64,000 nt of DNA, from contig OX578285.1 of the NCBI GenBank assembly GCA_951217055.1, positions 54,314,024 to 54,378,023 on the forward strand, read 5' to 3'. This document shows positions 55,623 through 64,000 of the stretch, piece after piece. Numbering within the stretch: position 1 is the first letter of the stretch; every line of letters starts with the position of its first letter. The stretch is from Gerris lacustris. Lineage: Eukaryota; Arthropoda; Insecta; Hemiptera; Gerridae. Below the pieces are notes generated by a model. The model was not told the DNA's origin. It saw only the letters and a list, made by a program, of their open reading frames with translations, and searched no databases. The position numbers and the translations under genes were made by a program.

Positions 55623-56311
55623 TCTGACCAAAAACCAGTTGTGTGGTTAAAAAAAAAAACAAAAAAAACACCCCGCCAAGTCTGTGGTCCAAAAAAGTTG
55701 TGAAATCAACTTTCTGTCCCGCCAAGTGTTGTTGGCACTTTCTCCTGAGCCAACACTGTCAACTTAAATACTTATCAGCTTCTTCGCCTTGCCATTTCCT
55801 GAAACTGGAATTTTAGTATTCTTCAAACACCAATACAATATCTTGTTTCACCTTCACGTTTGCCACATGAGGTTTGTGTGGAAAGATAGTTGTTCACCTC
55901 ATAGTCTTAGTTCTAGACAACTAGTACTAATATATGCAGGCACACATTGAAGGGGAAAGCCTTTTAACAGTGTTGTTGAAGGCTCTTCTCGATGCCACAA
56001 TGATCATTGCTGTAAATCTTTCCCATTATCAAAAAGCAAATAAAATAGAAATAAGTAATATACAAATTAAGCTTTCAAGGCATGACCTCATTCAAATACT
56101 ACTTTCATTGCAGAGGATGTGGCATAGTTAACTTTAGGTAGTGCTGCAGGCACACCGCCAAAGAGAAGAAGCTGATAAATCTAAGTTGACTATGTTGGGT
56201 CAAGAGAAAGTGCCAACATCCCTTGGCGGGACAGAAAGTTGATTTCACAACTTTTTTGGACCACAGACTTAGCGGGGTGTTTTTCTTACCACACAAGTGG
56301 TTTTGGTCAGA
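55623..56311. mobile_element. 689-bp element with ~160-bp inverted arms
   Basis: The left arm (55623-55795) contains TCTGACCAAAA, ACACCCCGCCAAGTCTGTGG, GAAATCAACTTTCTGTCC and TTATCAGCTTCTTC. The right arm (56150-56311) contains the complements in reverse order, with moderate divergence. Short open frames over the arms are spurious. Confidence 0.85.
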
Positions 56312-56868
56312 TTTCATGACTTTTTGTACGGTTCCTAAGGAAGGATTCTCTAAACTGTTTATTCTTACACATTAGAGTCAAATAAAAGTGAAGTTAAGAG
56401 CTTGACAAGGTCTATGGAGATTGGAGAACTACGAGACCTATGACATCGAAAGAACTTAACATTCTGATAGTAGGAGCATATAAACATTTTTAGCAGCATT
56501 TGGCCACCTAGATATACTAACATTGCTATAATTTGCGCATATCCAGCTGGATCCTGACCTTATATAAGTAACGAAGTGACCCCTTAATATTGTCTCACCA
56601 TGATGGAAAATTGCAGCGTTAGCTTTGTATGTCTTATTGCAGATAGTTATATTGTATACACACGGTATGGTTCATGTGTTGCAACATTAGTACCTCCGTA
56701 CAATTGTCTGGCTCACCACTTCGTATGGCTTGCTTGGTTTCTACCCATTTTAGACTGTTCGCTAGCTTGGTTTCTAGCTCCGCGTTCAGCGTAGGAATGA
56801 GTTACCTTGGAGGGGGGAGCTGCTTTGTTGAATAAGTAGTTCCCTTTTCTTGTTACCACTATTAATAC

Positions 56869-56886
56869 CCCCCCCCCCCCCCCCTC
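56869..56886. repeat. Poly(C) run
   Basis: About 16-18 consecutive C. Confidence 0.95.
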
Positions 56887-57610
56887 CCCAATCTAAACTG
56901 ACTTTGAATGTGCCCCCCCAGACCTTGCCGCTGGATATACGCCACTGAGTTACCTAATTTTTTTGATCTAGGAATGCACTAGGGCCCTAGACGAATCCAA
57001 AAAGCCCTCATTCATTAAAATTGGTTCAGTAGTTTAGGCTGTAGGTCGTAGGTGCGTCAACGTAAAATGGAGGAAGAATAAGAAGAAGACATCAAAACTA
57101 CCATTTTCAAATCAATTTTTCTTTACTTCTGCTTGACCGATTTCGACCTTTTTTTATTTTGATCTACAGGACACGGCCTTCAAAGATATTAAAAAATTAT
57201 TTAGGTAGCATGTACGTATTTCTCGCTGCAGACCCTTTAAAACCCTAGTTTGTCACCTACGGTATATTTACATATAAATACACTGGCAGCTTTTGTGAAA
57301 TTTTGACTTTTTAACTTGGCGGGGCGGAACGCTACTGCGTTCCTAAATAAACAAATAGTTTTGTTATATTCTTATAAGAAGGCCTTTAAGGATGAAGATA
57401 AGATAATTCTTTTCTTTTAATTAACCTATATTTCGCCCAGAAATATATTTTGTGCCACAAAATACACAGTTTATAATCTGTTGAAAGTGAAATTTTATTT
57501 AGTACAGAGAGGAAGATCTAAATGAAGACAACTTTGGATTTTGGACGAACTTGCCATGGTATCGATTCACTTAAAAGCTTCAAATAATGAGAAATAAAAA
57601 GGATCACAAA

Positions 57611-57779
57611 CAGTGGCGGCGCGTGACCAATTTAACAGGGTGGGCTAACATACTTTACTTTATTTTTGGTTATATATTCTGATTATTTTCTATGCTATTA
57701 AATTCTTTTTGTAAAATACTAATTTCAAGGTTATGCTCTTCCTTTAAATGGGACTTAAAAGGACTCCTTAAAATAAATG
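57611..57779 (+). mobile_element. hAT-like left end
   Basis: CAGTGGCGGCGCGTGACCAA is a typical hAT/MITE terminus. No matching right end was found before the family F copy begins. Confidence 0.35.
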
Positions 57780-58490
57780 ATTATTTATCTCCAATAGGGA
57801 CGAAAAGTAACTTTTCAGGGCTAGTTTACAGGTAATAATGTTGGTCTTTTCATCCCTGTTCTTAAAAACGGGGAAATAATGTGAAAACAGGGAAATAATG
57901 TAAAAACGGGATTATAATCCACGTTCGCCAACCTAATTATTTTGTAAATAGTAGAGAATGAATAGCAAATGCAGTGAATTGGTTGAAATCAGGTTGGCAC
58001 CACTGCTTTTAAACTTCCAGCTGTATTTCGAGTCATTCTACGATGTTTTGTTTACTTTTGCTTAGCTTTCGTTGAACTTTATTTTTTCTTTTACTTTAAA
58101 AGTGATTATTAATTGTTTTAAACCATTTAAATCATTTATATTATTTAATTTCTGTATTAAATGCGTTTATTAAAGAAATACAAATGTTTTCTTTGTTGAC
58201 TAAATCTTTTATAGCGCTTTTTCTGGAGATAAAATTTTGTATGTACCTCGAGAATAATGCAGTAATTATTCCCTTGTTATAATTATCTCCCTCGGCTACG
58301 CCTCGGGAGCTAATTAGCATTAATCCCTCGGCTTCGCCTCGGGAATTAAGATACCTAATACCCTCGGCTTCGCCTCGGGATTTAGTTGCCTTGATTACTT
58401 CGGCTTTGCCTCAGGAATCAACTCTGTCACGCGGGAAATAATATCTTACATTATTCCCTAGGTGCATAAATAACTATTACAGACTTGGAA
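57780..58490 (+). mobile_element. Family F hairpin element, uninterrupted copy
   Basis: It matches, in reverse complement, the two blocks 26646-27130 and 24126-24283. Near its right end lie four hairpins of the form CCCTCGGCTTCGCCTCGGG at about 58290-58311, 58327-58345, 58361-58380 and 58398-58414, spaced by roughly 35 bp, and it closes with CCCTAGGTGCATAAATAACT. No LINE is present, so this copy shows the pre-insertion arrangement. It is non-coding. Confidence 0.85.
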
Positions 58491-58651
58491 CATACTAAAC
58501 ATATTGTTTTCTTTTTTAAATAGACATTTGTAATATGTCTATTGATTAAAGTTTTGTCGGCAATTTTTTTATGGCAATGATGACATATATTTAGTTTTCC
58601 TTTTTGATGAACATGCTTTACACGTCTCACTAAAACATTTTTAGGCTAATT

Positions 58652-58859
58652 CGGATTGTACGTGCCCTGGAAATTTCTTCGAGTTGGACCTCTACCTGGT
58701 TTATACACAGGAGGGTTGTTTTTCTTCAGAAAATGAGCGGAGCACCGCGAAGCGGTGCGGAGCGGCTATAGAAAAATCAAGGGTACACAAAATTAAGGTT
58801 TTTAATTTAATATGCGGGATTTTATCACCTAACCTCAAAGTGGGGGCACGTACAATCCG
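58652..58859. mobile_element. 208-bp MITE with 16-bp perfect TIRs
   Basis: CGGATTGTACGTGCCC (58652-58667) and GGGCACGTACAATCCG (58844-58859) are exact complements. A GC-rich internal palindrome (GCACCGCGAAGCGGTGC) lies at about 58742-58758. ATT borders both ends and may be a 3-bp target duplication. Confidence 0.85.
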
Positions 58860-58959
58860 ATTTTACCACATTTTTATTCACGAAGTCTTTAGGAAACTGG
58901 TTACACTTAAACTCTAAAGTCATTTTATCTTCAAAATAGCTTAGGATTCACAAATTAAA

Positions 58960-59022
58960 AAAAAAAACATTAACACTTTCCTATCGTGGGTAAGAAGGAA
59001 AATCAAAAGACTACAAAATCAT

Positions 59023-59071
<49 letters not shown>

Positions 59072-59230
59072 TCAAAACAATGATAACCTACTCACTTTTC
59101 CCTGTTATGCGAAAAGGAAAGTAAAAAAGACTACAAAATCGAAATATAAAAAACAATGAGAAAATAACTTGAAAACAAAAATAACGACACACTTTCCCTT
59201 CGTAAGGGAGATGGAAAGAAATAAAACTAA
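58960..59230. repeat. Degenerate ~100-bp repeat with long poly(A)
   Basis: Three diverged units share ACTTTTCC-like starts followed by GGAAAG and AAAAGACTACAAAATC, at about 58974, 59093 and 59191. The first unit is followed by a poly(A) tract of about 45 bp (59024-59069). Confidence 0.75.
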
Positions 59231-59685
59231 ATTATCCTCTACAAAAAAAGAATGAATTACAACAAAAAACCTAAAATATTTAGCAATAAAATCGAAGTCA
59301 TTCAAGCAAGTAAATAATACGAGGAATATCTCTGCAACGAGTGATAAATGAACCTTGAACGGTGTCAGAAGCTAGCCTGAGGTCTGAGTAGACGCTAGTT
59401 GTCTGTAACACCGCTGATAGTTAATAATGAGATTTGTGGGGGGAAGGAACGTGCCTGCCGCATGCCTTCTTTTATCCTGTCTCGCATGTCGAGGGATTGG
59501 AAGGTGGTTCGACCCAACTCAAACATTGACAATATTTGTCAATGGACACCATTTGTCAAGGTACACTTGGAACCTTGGAAGGTCGGCCAGCTTAGGGCTC
59601 TGCCCGAGTGCTGTCTGACATGCTTTCACATGTCTTGCCACTTCAAAGTTTCAAGTTCCTCTACCCCAATTTCTCCCATCCCTAA

Positions 59686-59859
59686 GGCTAATGACACATT
59701 TCGCCACCCGGGTGGCGGTACCCGGTCAGCAATGAGAATAGAATGCAACCTGCCACACGGGGTAGAGCCACCCGCCGGGTGGCACTACCCGGTCGACCGT
59801 ACCACGGTCTAGCCGCCACCTGGGTGGCGCTACCCGGGTAGCGAAGTGTGTCACTACCC
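59686..59859. mobile_element. GC-rich 174-bp MITE inserted in the LINE, TAA duplication
   Basis: Termini GGCTAATGACACATTTCGC and the complement of GGGTAGTGACACACTTCGC bracket a GC-rich interior of CACCCGGGTGG-type palindromes. TAA flanks both ends (59683-59685, 59860-59862). Removing the element restores the LINE reading frame across YILG, which confirms the insertion point. A 3-bp TAA duplication suggests PIF/Harbinger mobilisation. Confidence 0.9.
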
Positions 59860-59863
59860 TAAG

Positions 59864-60177
59864 ATATAGAAGCACAATTTCCCATATGCTTCACACACTC
59901 CCAGGAAAGGGTCTGCTGTTTCCTCTTCACCACCACACACTGGACATATGGGACCCTCCTCAACTTTTAGTAATGCCAGACGTCTGTAGTGTCCAGTTAG
60001 CACTCCAACCAGGTTACTCAGGTTGGTTCTACTCGGTCCTAAGAGCCATCTGGTTCTCCTTTTGTTTATTTTTGTTAGTAACATCTTGGACTGCCTGCAT
60101 CCCTCTATTGTGAACATAAAATTAGTTAGTATAATGGAGGGCGGGGGGACACACAAAATGTTGATGTTTTTTGACAA
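59864..60177 (-). pseudogene. R1-like LINE C-terminal domain
   Basis: The 107-residue frame has residues of the form CPVC....ETA..FLGVC, with the third position His of C..C...H...C replaced (ADPF instead of AEHF). It ends at YILG where the MITE was inserted. The RT itself is not present. Confidence 0.75.
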
Positions 60178-60947
60178 AATGGCGTTAAAAACTAAACACT
60201 TTCCACAAGTGTTATATATTTATGTAATCTACTCTTCAATAACTTTCATATTACGATACCCCAGTTAAAATTTAAAAAAAAAAAAACAAATTCGCGGGAG
60301 CTGATAATTTTGAGTTCGCTTTATTTTTCCTTTATGCGCGTTTATGAAAGTTTCATGATTTTGTCTCTTTTGATTCAAAAGTTATTGGAACCGTACAGAG
60401 TCAGATGCAGGAACGAAACTTAAGGGTTTCTTTTTTTTGTTTTACCATCGAAACCATAAAAAAGGTCAAGAAATATCTTAGAATTCGAAAACTTAGAGGC
60501 GTTATATATATATCGAATTACTGGTTCAAAAAGAAGAGTTGACAGTCAGACAATATAGATTTGAATTATAAGATTAAAATAATACTCGATATAATTAAAG
60601 CTACTATAAAGAAAATAATATTGTTTTGTGTCGAATTATGTAATGCAAAGTAAGATGTTATGCTTTTGTCATATAATAAAAGGTTTGGTGAGTGGTTGCT
60701 AACGTCATAGTTGGAAGACAACAGCCTAATAATAGATATCGGTGACATAAATTGTATGGAAGAATAACAAAAAACAACCATTGGTAAATTATGTAATATC
60801 GTTAAATGGGAGTGTTATTGACAGACGTTGAATGACATCAAATTAATTTTTTATCTGTTTATGATTTTCTCGTTATGTCTTTTTGTATTGTTTGAAACCA
60901 ATTATAATCATATTATATTGTGTCCCAAGTTGTCGTATTTAATAAAG
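60178..60947. other. Unassigned AT-rich sequence, possibly including an LTR
   Basis: If the primer-site-like sequence at 60948 is real, an LTR would end just before it, possibly starting at TGTTATTGACAGACG (60813). No second copy is available for proof. Confidence 0.3.
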
Positions 60948-61160
60948 TGGTGCCGAAAACCCGATGTCGGACTCAGGAAGAACGGTAGAACTAAGAAGAA
61001 GTGAAAGAAAGACAAAAGGTTGGTGAAAGAAAGACAAAAGCCCCCTTTACGATATGGGGTAGCTCCGTACCCGTAAGTCAGGAAAAGGATGAGGGAGTTG
61101 AGGGAAATTTTGTATTGCGTAATACAAAAAACAGAAACCCTGGGAAAATGGCCCATAATC
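60948..61160 (+). mobile_element. LTR-retrotransposon leader and start of gag (remnant)
   Basis: TGGTGCCGAAAACCCGA at 60948-60964 resembles the TGGTGCCGAAACCCGGGA-type primer-binding site of BEL-like elements. An ATG at 60964 opens MSDSGRTVELRRSERKTKGW before a stop at 61024. The stop lies within a short tandem duplication of GAAAGAAAGACAAAAG, after which another frame continues to 61231. RRSERKTKG resembles the start of the charged protein at 37172. Confidence 0.5.
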
Positions 61161-61320
61161 GATGGTTAATTACTGTTAATCGCCTCCTTCGGCTGTCATA
61201 TCTGAAAATCACCCTTCTGATGAATTTATAAGCTCTAGTGACGTTCAAAAAGTATATGGGCCATCTTGGTTTACCATTAAACAGCAAAATTCAAAAAGTG
61301 ATGGCTCAAAGAATCATATA

Positions 61321-61730
61321 GATTGAAAGCTTAGGGTAGATACCTGGATCATGATTTGAAACAAATCATCGACCCAGTTATACAAAGGAATGCTTACTTC
61401 GCTCACCCGAAAACCTTATACTGGCAATGATATATGATGACGATGAAGGAATAAGAAGACTCGGCTGGATGAGAATACTTGCTGCAAAAAAGAAATCTAT
61501 TGAAATTAAAGAAGTAAGACAATTTTAAGGTTCCAGGAATACTGGATCCTGCAGACATGATACATTACAGACTGAGTACATCGACATGATTGACTGGAAC
61601 AGAATCAGGATTACTGAACCACCCTTGACAAAACATCTCACAGATAAAGAGATTACAGGAGCAGATATTAAATTAAAATTTTGCAATCCATGTGACACTC
61701 AAATTTTAGAACGATGAGTTAACTTGGTGT
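61321..61730 (+). pseudogene. Unrecognised coding remnant
   Basis: Three collinear open stretches with small frameshifts between them read DPVIQRNAYFAHP, then NLILAMIYDDDEGIRRLGWM to VRQF, then DMIDWNRIRITEPPLTKHLT and DKEITGAD. The amino-acid composition is normal and the frame changes look like one- or two-base indels, so this was once a gene. I have a vague memory of similar unannotated insect and hydrozoan proteins but cannot name a family. No start or end is defined. Confidence 0.45.
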
Positions 61731-61764
61731 GCACCTCACATTATTTTTTGTTTTTTTCTTTTAT

Positions 61765-62510
61765 GAAAATATGGAATTTGTGCAATGGAAAATAGTGCAT
61801 TACTTTAGGTCCAGTTTAGGCCACATCAGCCGTTGTTGCACTTTAGCCTTAAGTAGGAGTGCTCGTTACAAATTTTTAAAATAAAATATGGAATTTGCGA
61901 CGTTTATGAAAAGTCGCAATACGTCGGAAAACTAGTGAACAACTTTGGAACCTATTTGAACCAAATCGGCCGATGGTGCACTCCACAGTTAACTTGGAAG
62001 CCGTCGCAAAACTCTTACTTGACGTCGCAAAACTAGTGCAAAACTTTGGGCCCAATCGGCAGTTGGTGCACTCTAGTGTTAAGTAGGAGTGCTGGTCACA
62101 ATTTTTTAAAATAAAATATGGAATTTGCGACGTTTGTGAACCGCCGCGAAACTCAAACTAAATTTTGCAAAACGTCGCAAAAATAATGCAAACATTTGGG
62201 ACCTATTTGAATCAAATCAGCCGATGGTGCTCTTCCTTGTTATCTTGGTGTGCACATTTGACTTGTGATTAATCGCAATAAGGAAGCGTCGCATAACTCA
62301 AACTCGACGTCGCAAACCTAGTGCAAAACTTTGTGACCAGTTTGGGTCAAATCAGCCGATGGTGCACTCAGCGTTAACTTGGAGTGTACCTTACAATTTT
62401 TTAAATAAAATATGGAATCTGCGACGTTTGTGAACCGTTGCTAAACTCAAAGTCGCAAAAACTAGTGCAAAACTTTGAGACCTGTTTGAATATAAAAGTT
62501 AATTTACAAA
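61765..62510. repeat. Degenerate long tandem repeat
   Basis: AAAATATGGAATTTGCGACG recurs at about 61883 and 62113, with a variant at about 62406. CCGATGGTGCACTC, AACTTGG and GTCGCAAAACTAGTGCAAAA words repeat between them in a consistent order. Spacing is irregular (about 230 and 290 bp), so it is an old array. Confidence 0.8.
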
Positions 62511-63595
62511 GCTAGTTACTAGCTACTAGCTCATGGCAGGGTGGTTGGGAGGGCTAGCGTGAAGCTCATGCAGCCACCTCAACGTGGTGAGTTCTGGCAA
62601 TTATTTTTGAATACTTTTTTTAAATAAAGTGTCAAAAATAAGCTGAGTAGCTGCAGGAACTTGACTTAGTTAAAAAAAAATGTTAAAAGATATAAAAAAA
62701 TTATATATATTATATTTAATTATAGCTATCAGATTAACCAACATTTGTTTATTTAAAATAGTTATCTATCATTCGTCAGTATTAAGGATTATGTAATAAA
62801 ATTTTTTTGTTATAAATAGTTGAGGAGTTTTGCGGAATTGTTTACATATATAGAAAATACCGAAATATCGAAATTTTCAAACTTTGGGGCCACTACCTAA
62901 ATGGGGTCCGATGGGGCCCAAATTTTTTGTATCATGTTTTCAACCCATTTGGCCAGTTTTTATCATATTGATTTGTAGGATTTCCCAAACTTTGTTTTTT
63001 CGACCCACCCTAGTGAGTAATAATTCAATATATGACATATTGTTAAGTAACGTGTCGACCCTCTCTAAGGTCATCTTCAGTCATTATTTGCTATAACAAA
63101 CCAAACACTGTTAATCAATTAACATTCCCATTATTACCTACAACTTAATTATGCTTTAGTTTAACAATGATATTTCTATAATATCTATAGTTCATCTTCA
63201 TCACTTAACAACAATAATATAAAGCTAGTAAAATTAACTTTTTACTTACTTATAAAGTCATACTCGTACATCTTAAAAACAACATTGATTTTAATTGGAT
63301 TGTTAGGGGATGTCATCTTTATTCATCTACTTACTAATGTAATGGCATTCAAACTTACTAATGACATTTGTTTCAGTGTGAGTAAACTCCGCATTTCTTG
63401 GTGGGTCAAGCGTCAGAACAGATCAATGTGTGAGAGTGCATCCCATACCAGGAATAGAAGGAGACTCCAAATTTTGTCTGGATAAAAAGTTCCAGTTTTT
63501 ATTTCCTCTATACTAAAATTATGTTTTATTTTACGCAGATGGAGGTTCAAACCTATTAAAAGAACTTTCTGGTGTCAATAACCCCATAGTATGGA
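62511..63595. other. AT-rich sequence without supported gene
   Basis: A TTGGGGCCACTAC...GATGGGGCCC patch lies at about 62883-62920. No gene or repeat boundary is seen. Confidence 0.5.
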
Positions 63596-63760
63596 CAGTG
63601 GCGGATTAAGGGTGTCATCTAGGGGGTGGCGATCTGACCCTTCAAGGGGTTTCGGGAGTATGGAAAGCCCTTAAGGAAAGGGGGGGGGGGAGTTCTCAGG
63701 CCCCCCCCCCCCATTTTTATTCCAATATTTTTTGGAATAAATGCGGTTGATTCAGATTGG
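63596..63760 (+). mobile_element. hAT-like left end with poly(G) and poly(C) runs
   Basis: CAGTGGCGGATTAAGGGTGT is a typical terminal sequence. It is followed inward by a G run (63680-63691) and a C run (63701-63713) that can pair. The right end is not in the window or not recognisable. Confidence 0.4.
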
Positions 63761-64000
63761 CAATAACAAACATTTTGCTAAAACTTCGCATCTATAAATT
63801 ATTTTATCAAATAAATTATCAGAATATGTGGATTTGTTTAAACGAATTAATCTATTATCGGCGACCCTATTGAAAACTAGGACATTTTGGCGTCCCGAAA
63901 AGTGTTTTCGGGAGACAAGTTCGGGATTTAAAGTCCAAAACCGGGACAACTCCGGGACGCCTGGCGTCGTCAGAAGTTTATTATTGGGAGGGGGGAGGAT

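Larger units (their letters stand above)
54894..56947. mobile_element. Pair of hAT-like element ends with unassigned interior
   Basis: CAGGGGCGGACTGGCC at 54894 and the complement of CAGTGGCGTATATCCAGC ending at 56947 are both hAT-style termini followed inward by G- or C-rich tracts. The flanking octamers differ (GTTATAGG and AGTTACCT), so they may belong to two different elements and not to one 2-kb insertion. A palindromic element lies between them. Confidence 0.4.
59427..60177 (-). mobile_element. LINE 3' fragment (R1-like), split by a MITE
   Basis: The minus strand from 60177 reads TRWLLGPSRTNLSNLVGVL, then PICPVCGGEEETADPFLGVC and CFYILG, the C-terminal Cys-rich motif of R1-group LINEs. 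The homology resumes in the same frame after the MITE (GEIGVEELETLK and then KACQTALGQ-like codons) down to about 59430. Only the 3' end of the element is present. Confidence 0.75.

Noticed and set aside
59399..59812. 137-residue plus-strand protein
   Set aside because: It is antisense to the LINE 3' region and runs into the MITE; the minus-strand reading gives LINE-like sequence.

Overview
This is AT-rich eukaryotic DNA that reads like repeat-dense intergenic sequence from an arthropod, most likely an insect. The evidence is the mix of mobile elements: a BEL/Pao LTR retrotransposon with an arginine-tRNA primer site, jockey-like and R1-like LINEs, a piggyBac derivative flanked by TTAA, a hAT element, PIF/Harbinger-type MITEs, a tRNA-derived SINE, and long (TA)n microsatellites. 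The order or species cannot be fixed from the sequence. No conserved cellular gene is recognisable. The only long undamaged reading frame is a 410-residue charged coiled-coil protein at 37.2-38.4 kb, whose N-terminus resembles the start of LTR-element gag proteins.

Layout. 0-13 kb: a 62-bp tandem array, a palindrome-rich element (family A, copy 1), 17-bp, 88-bp and 47-bp tandem arrays and (TA)n tracts, with no supported gene. 13-23.4 kb: a small TIR element, family B copy 1, an intact hAT MITE with an 8-bp target duplication, an 83/86-bp minisatellite beside a Harbinger transposase remnant, a 649-bp TIR element (family C), a composite TIR element (family D, copy 1) carrying the start of a tyrosine-recombinase-like gene, a 1.08-kb element with near-perfect ~118-bp terminal arms, and family E copy 1. 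24-33.3 kb: family F (an array of GC-rich hairpins) split by a 5'-truncated LINE, then family A copy 2, a SINE with a perfect 12-bp duplication, family D copy 2, and family B copy 2 carrying a piggyBac derivative.

33.8-44.6 kb: two decayed LINEs flank the charged-protein ORF, with a 208-bp MITE between. 44.6-49.5 kb: a roughly 1.6-1.9 kb unit repeated three times, each with a (TA)n tract; one tract holds a 1-kb inverted-repeat element flanked by TA. 50-57 kb: unassigned repeat sequence, family E copy 2 inserted into a BEL/Pao element with large internal deletions, and a 689-bp palindromic element. 57.6-64 kb: family F copy 2, small MITEs, a LINE 3' end interrupted by a GC-rich MITE, an LTR-element leader, an unrecognised coding remnant and degenerate repeats.

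The sequences do not act as a pathway. They record successive insertions, several of which can be ordered by nesting: LINE into family F, piggyBac into family B, MITE into LINE, family E into BEL, and an inverted-repeat element into a microsatellite. Families A, B, D, E and F each occur here as two oppositely oriented copies. Family letters A-F are my own labels and not published names.
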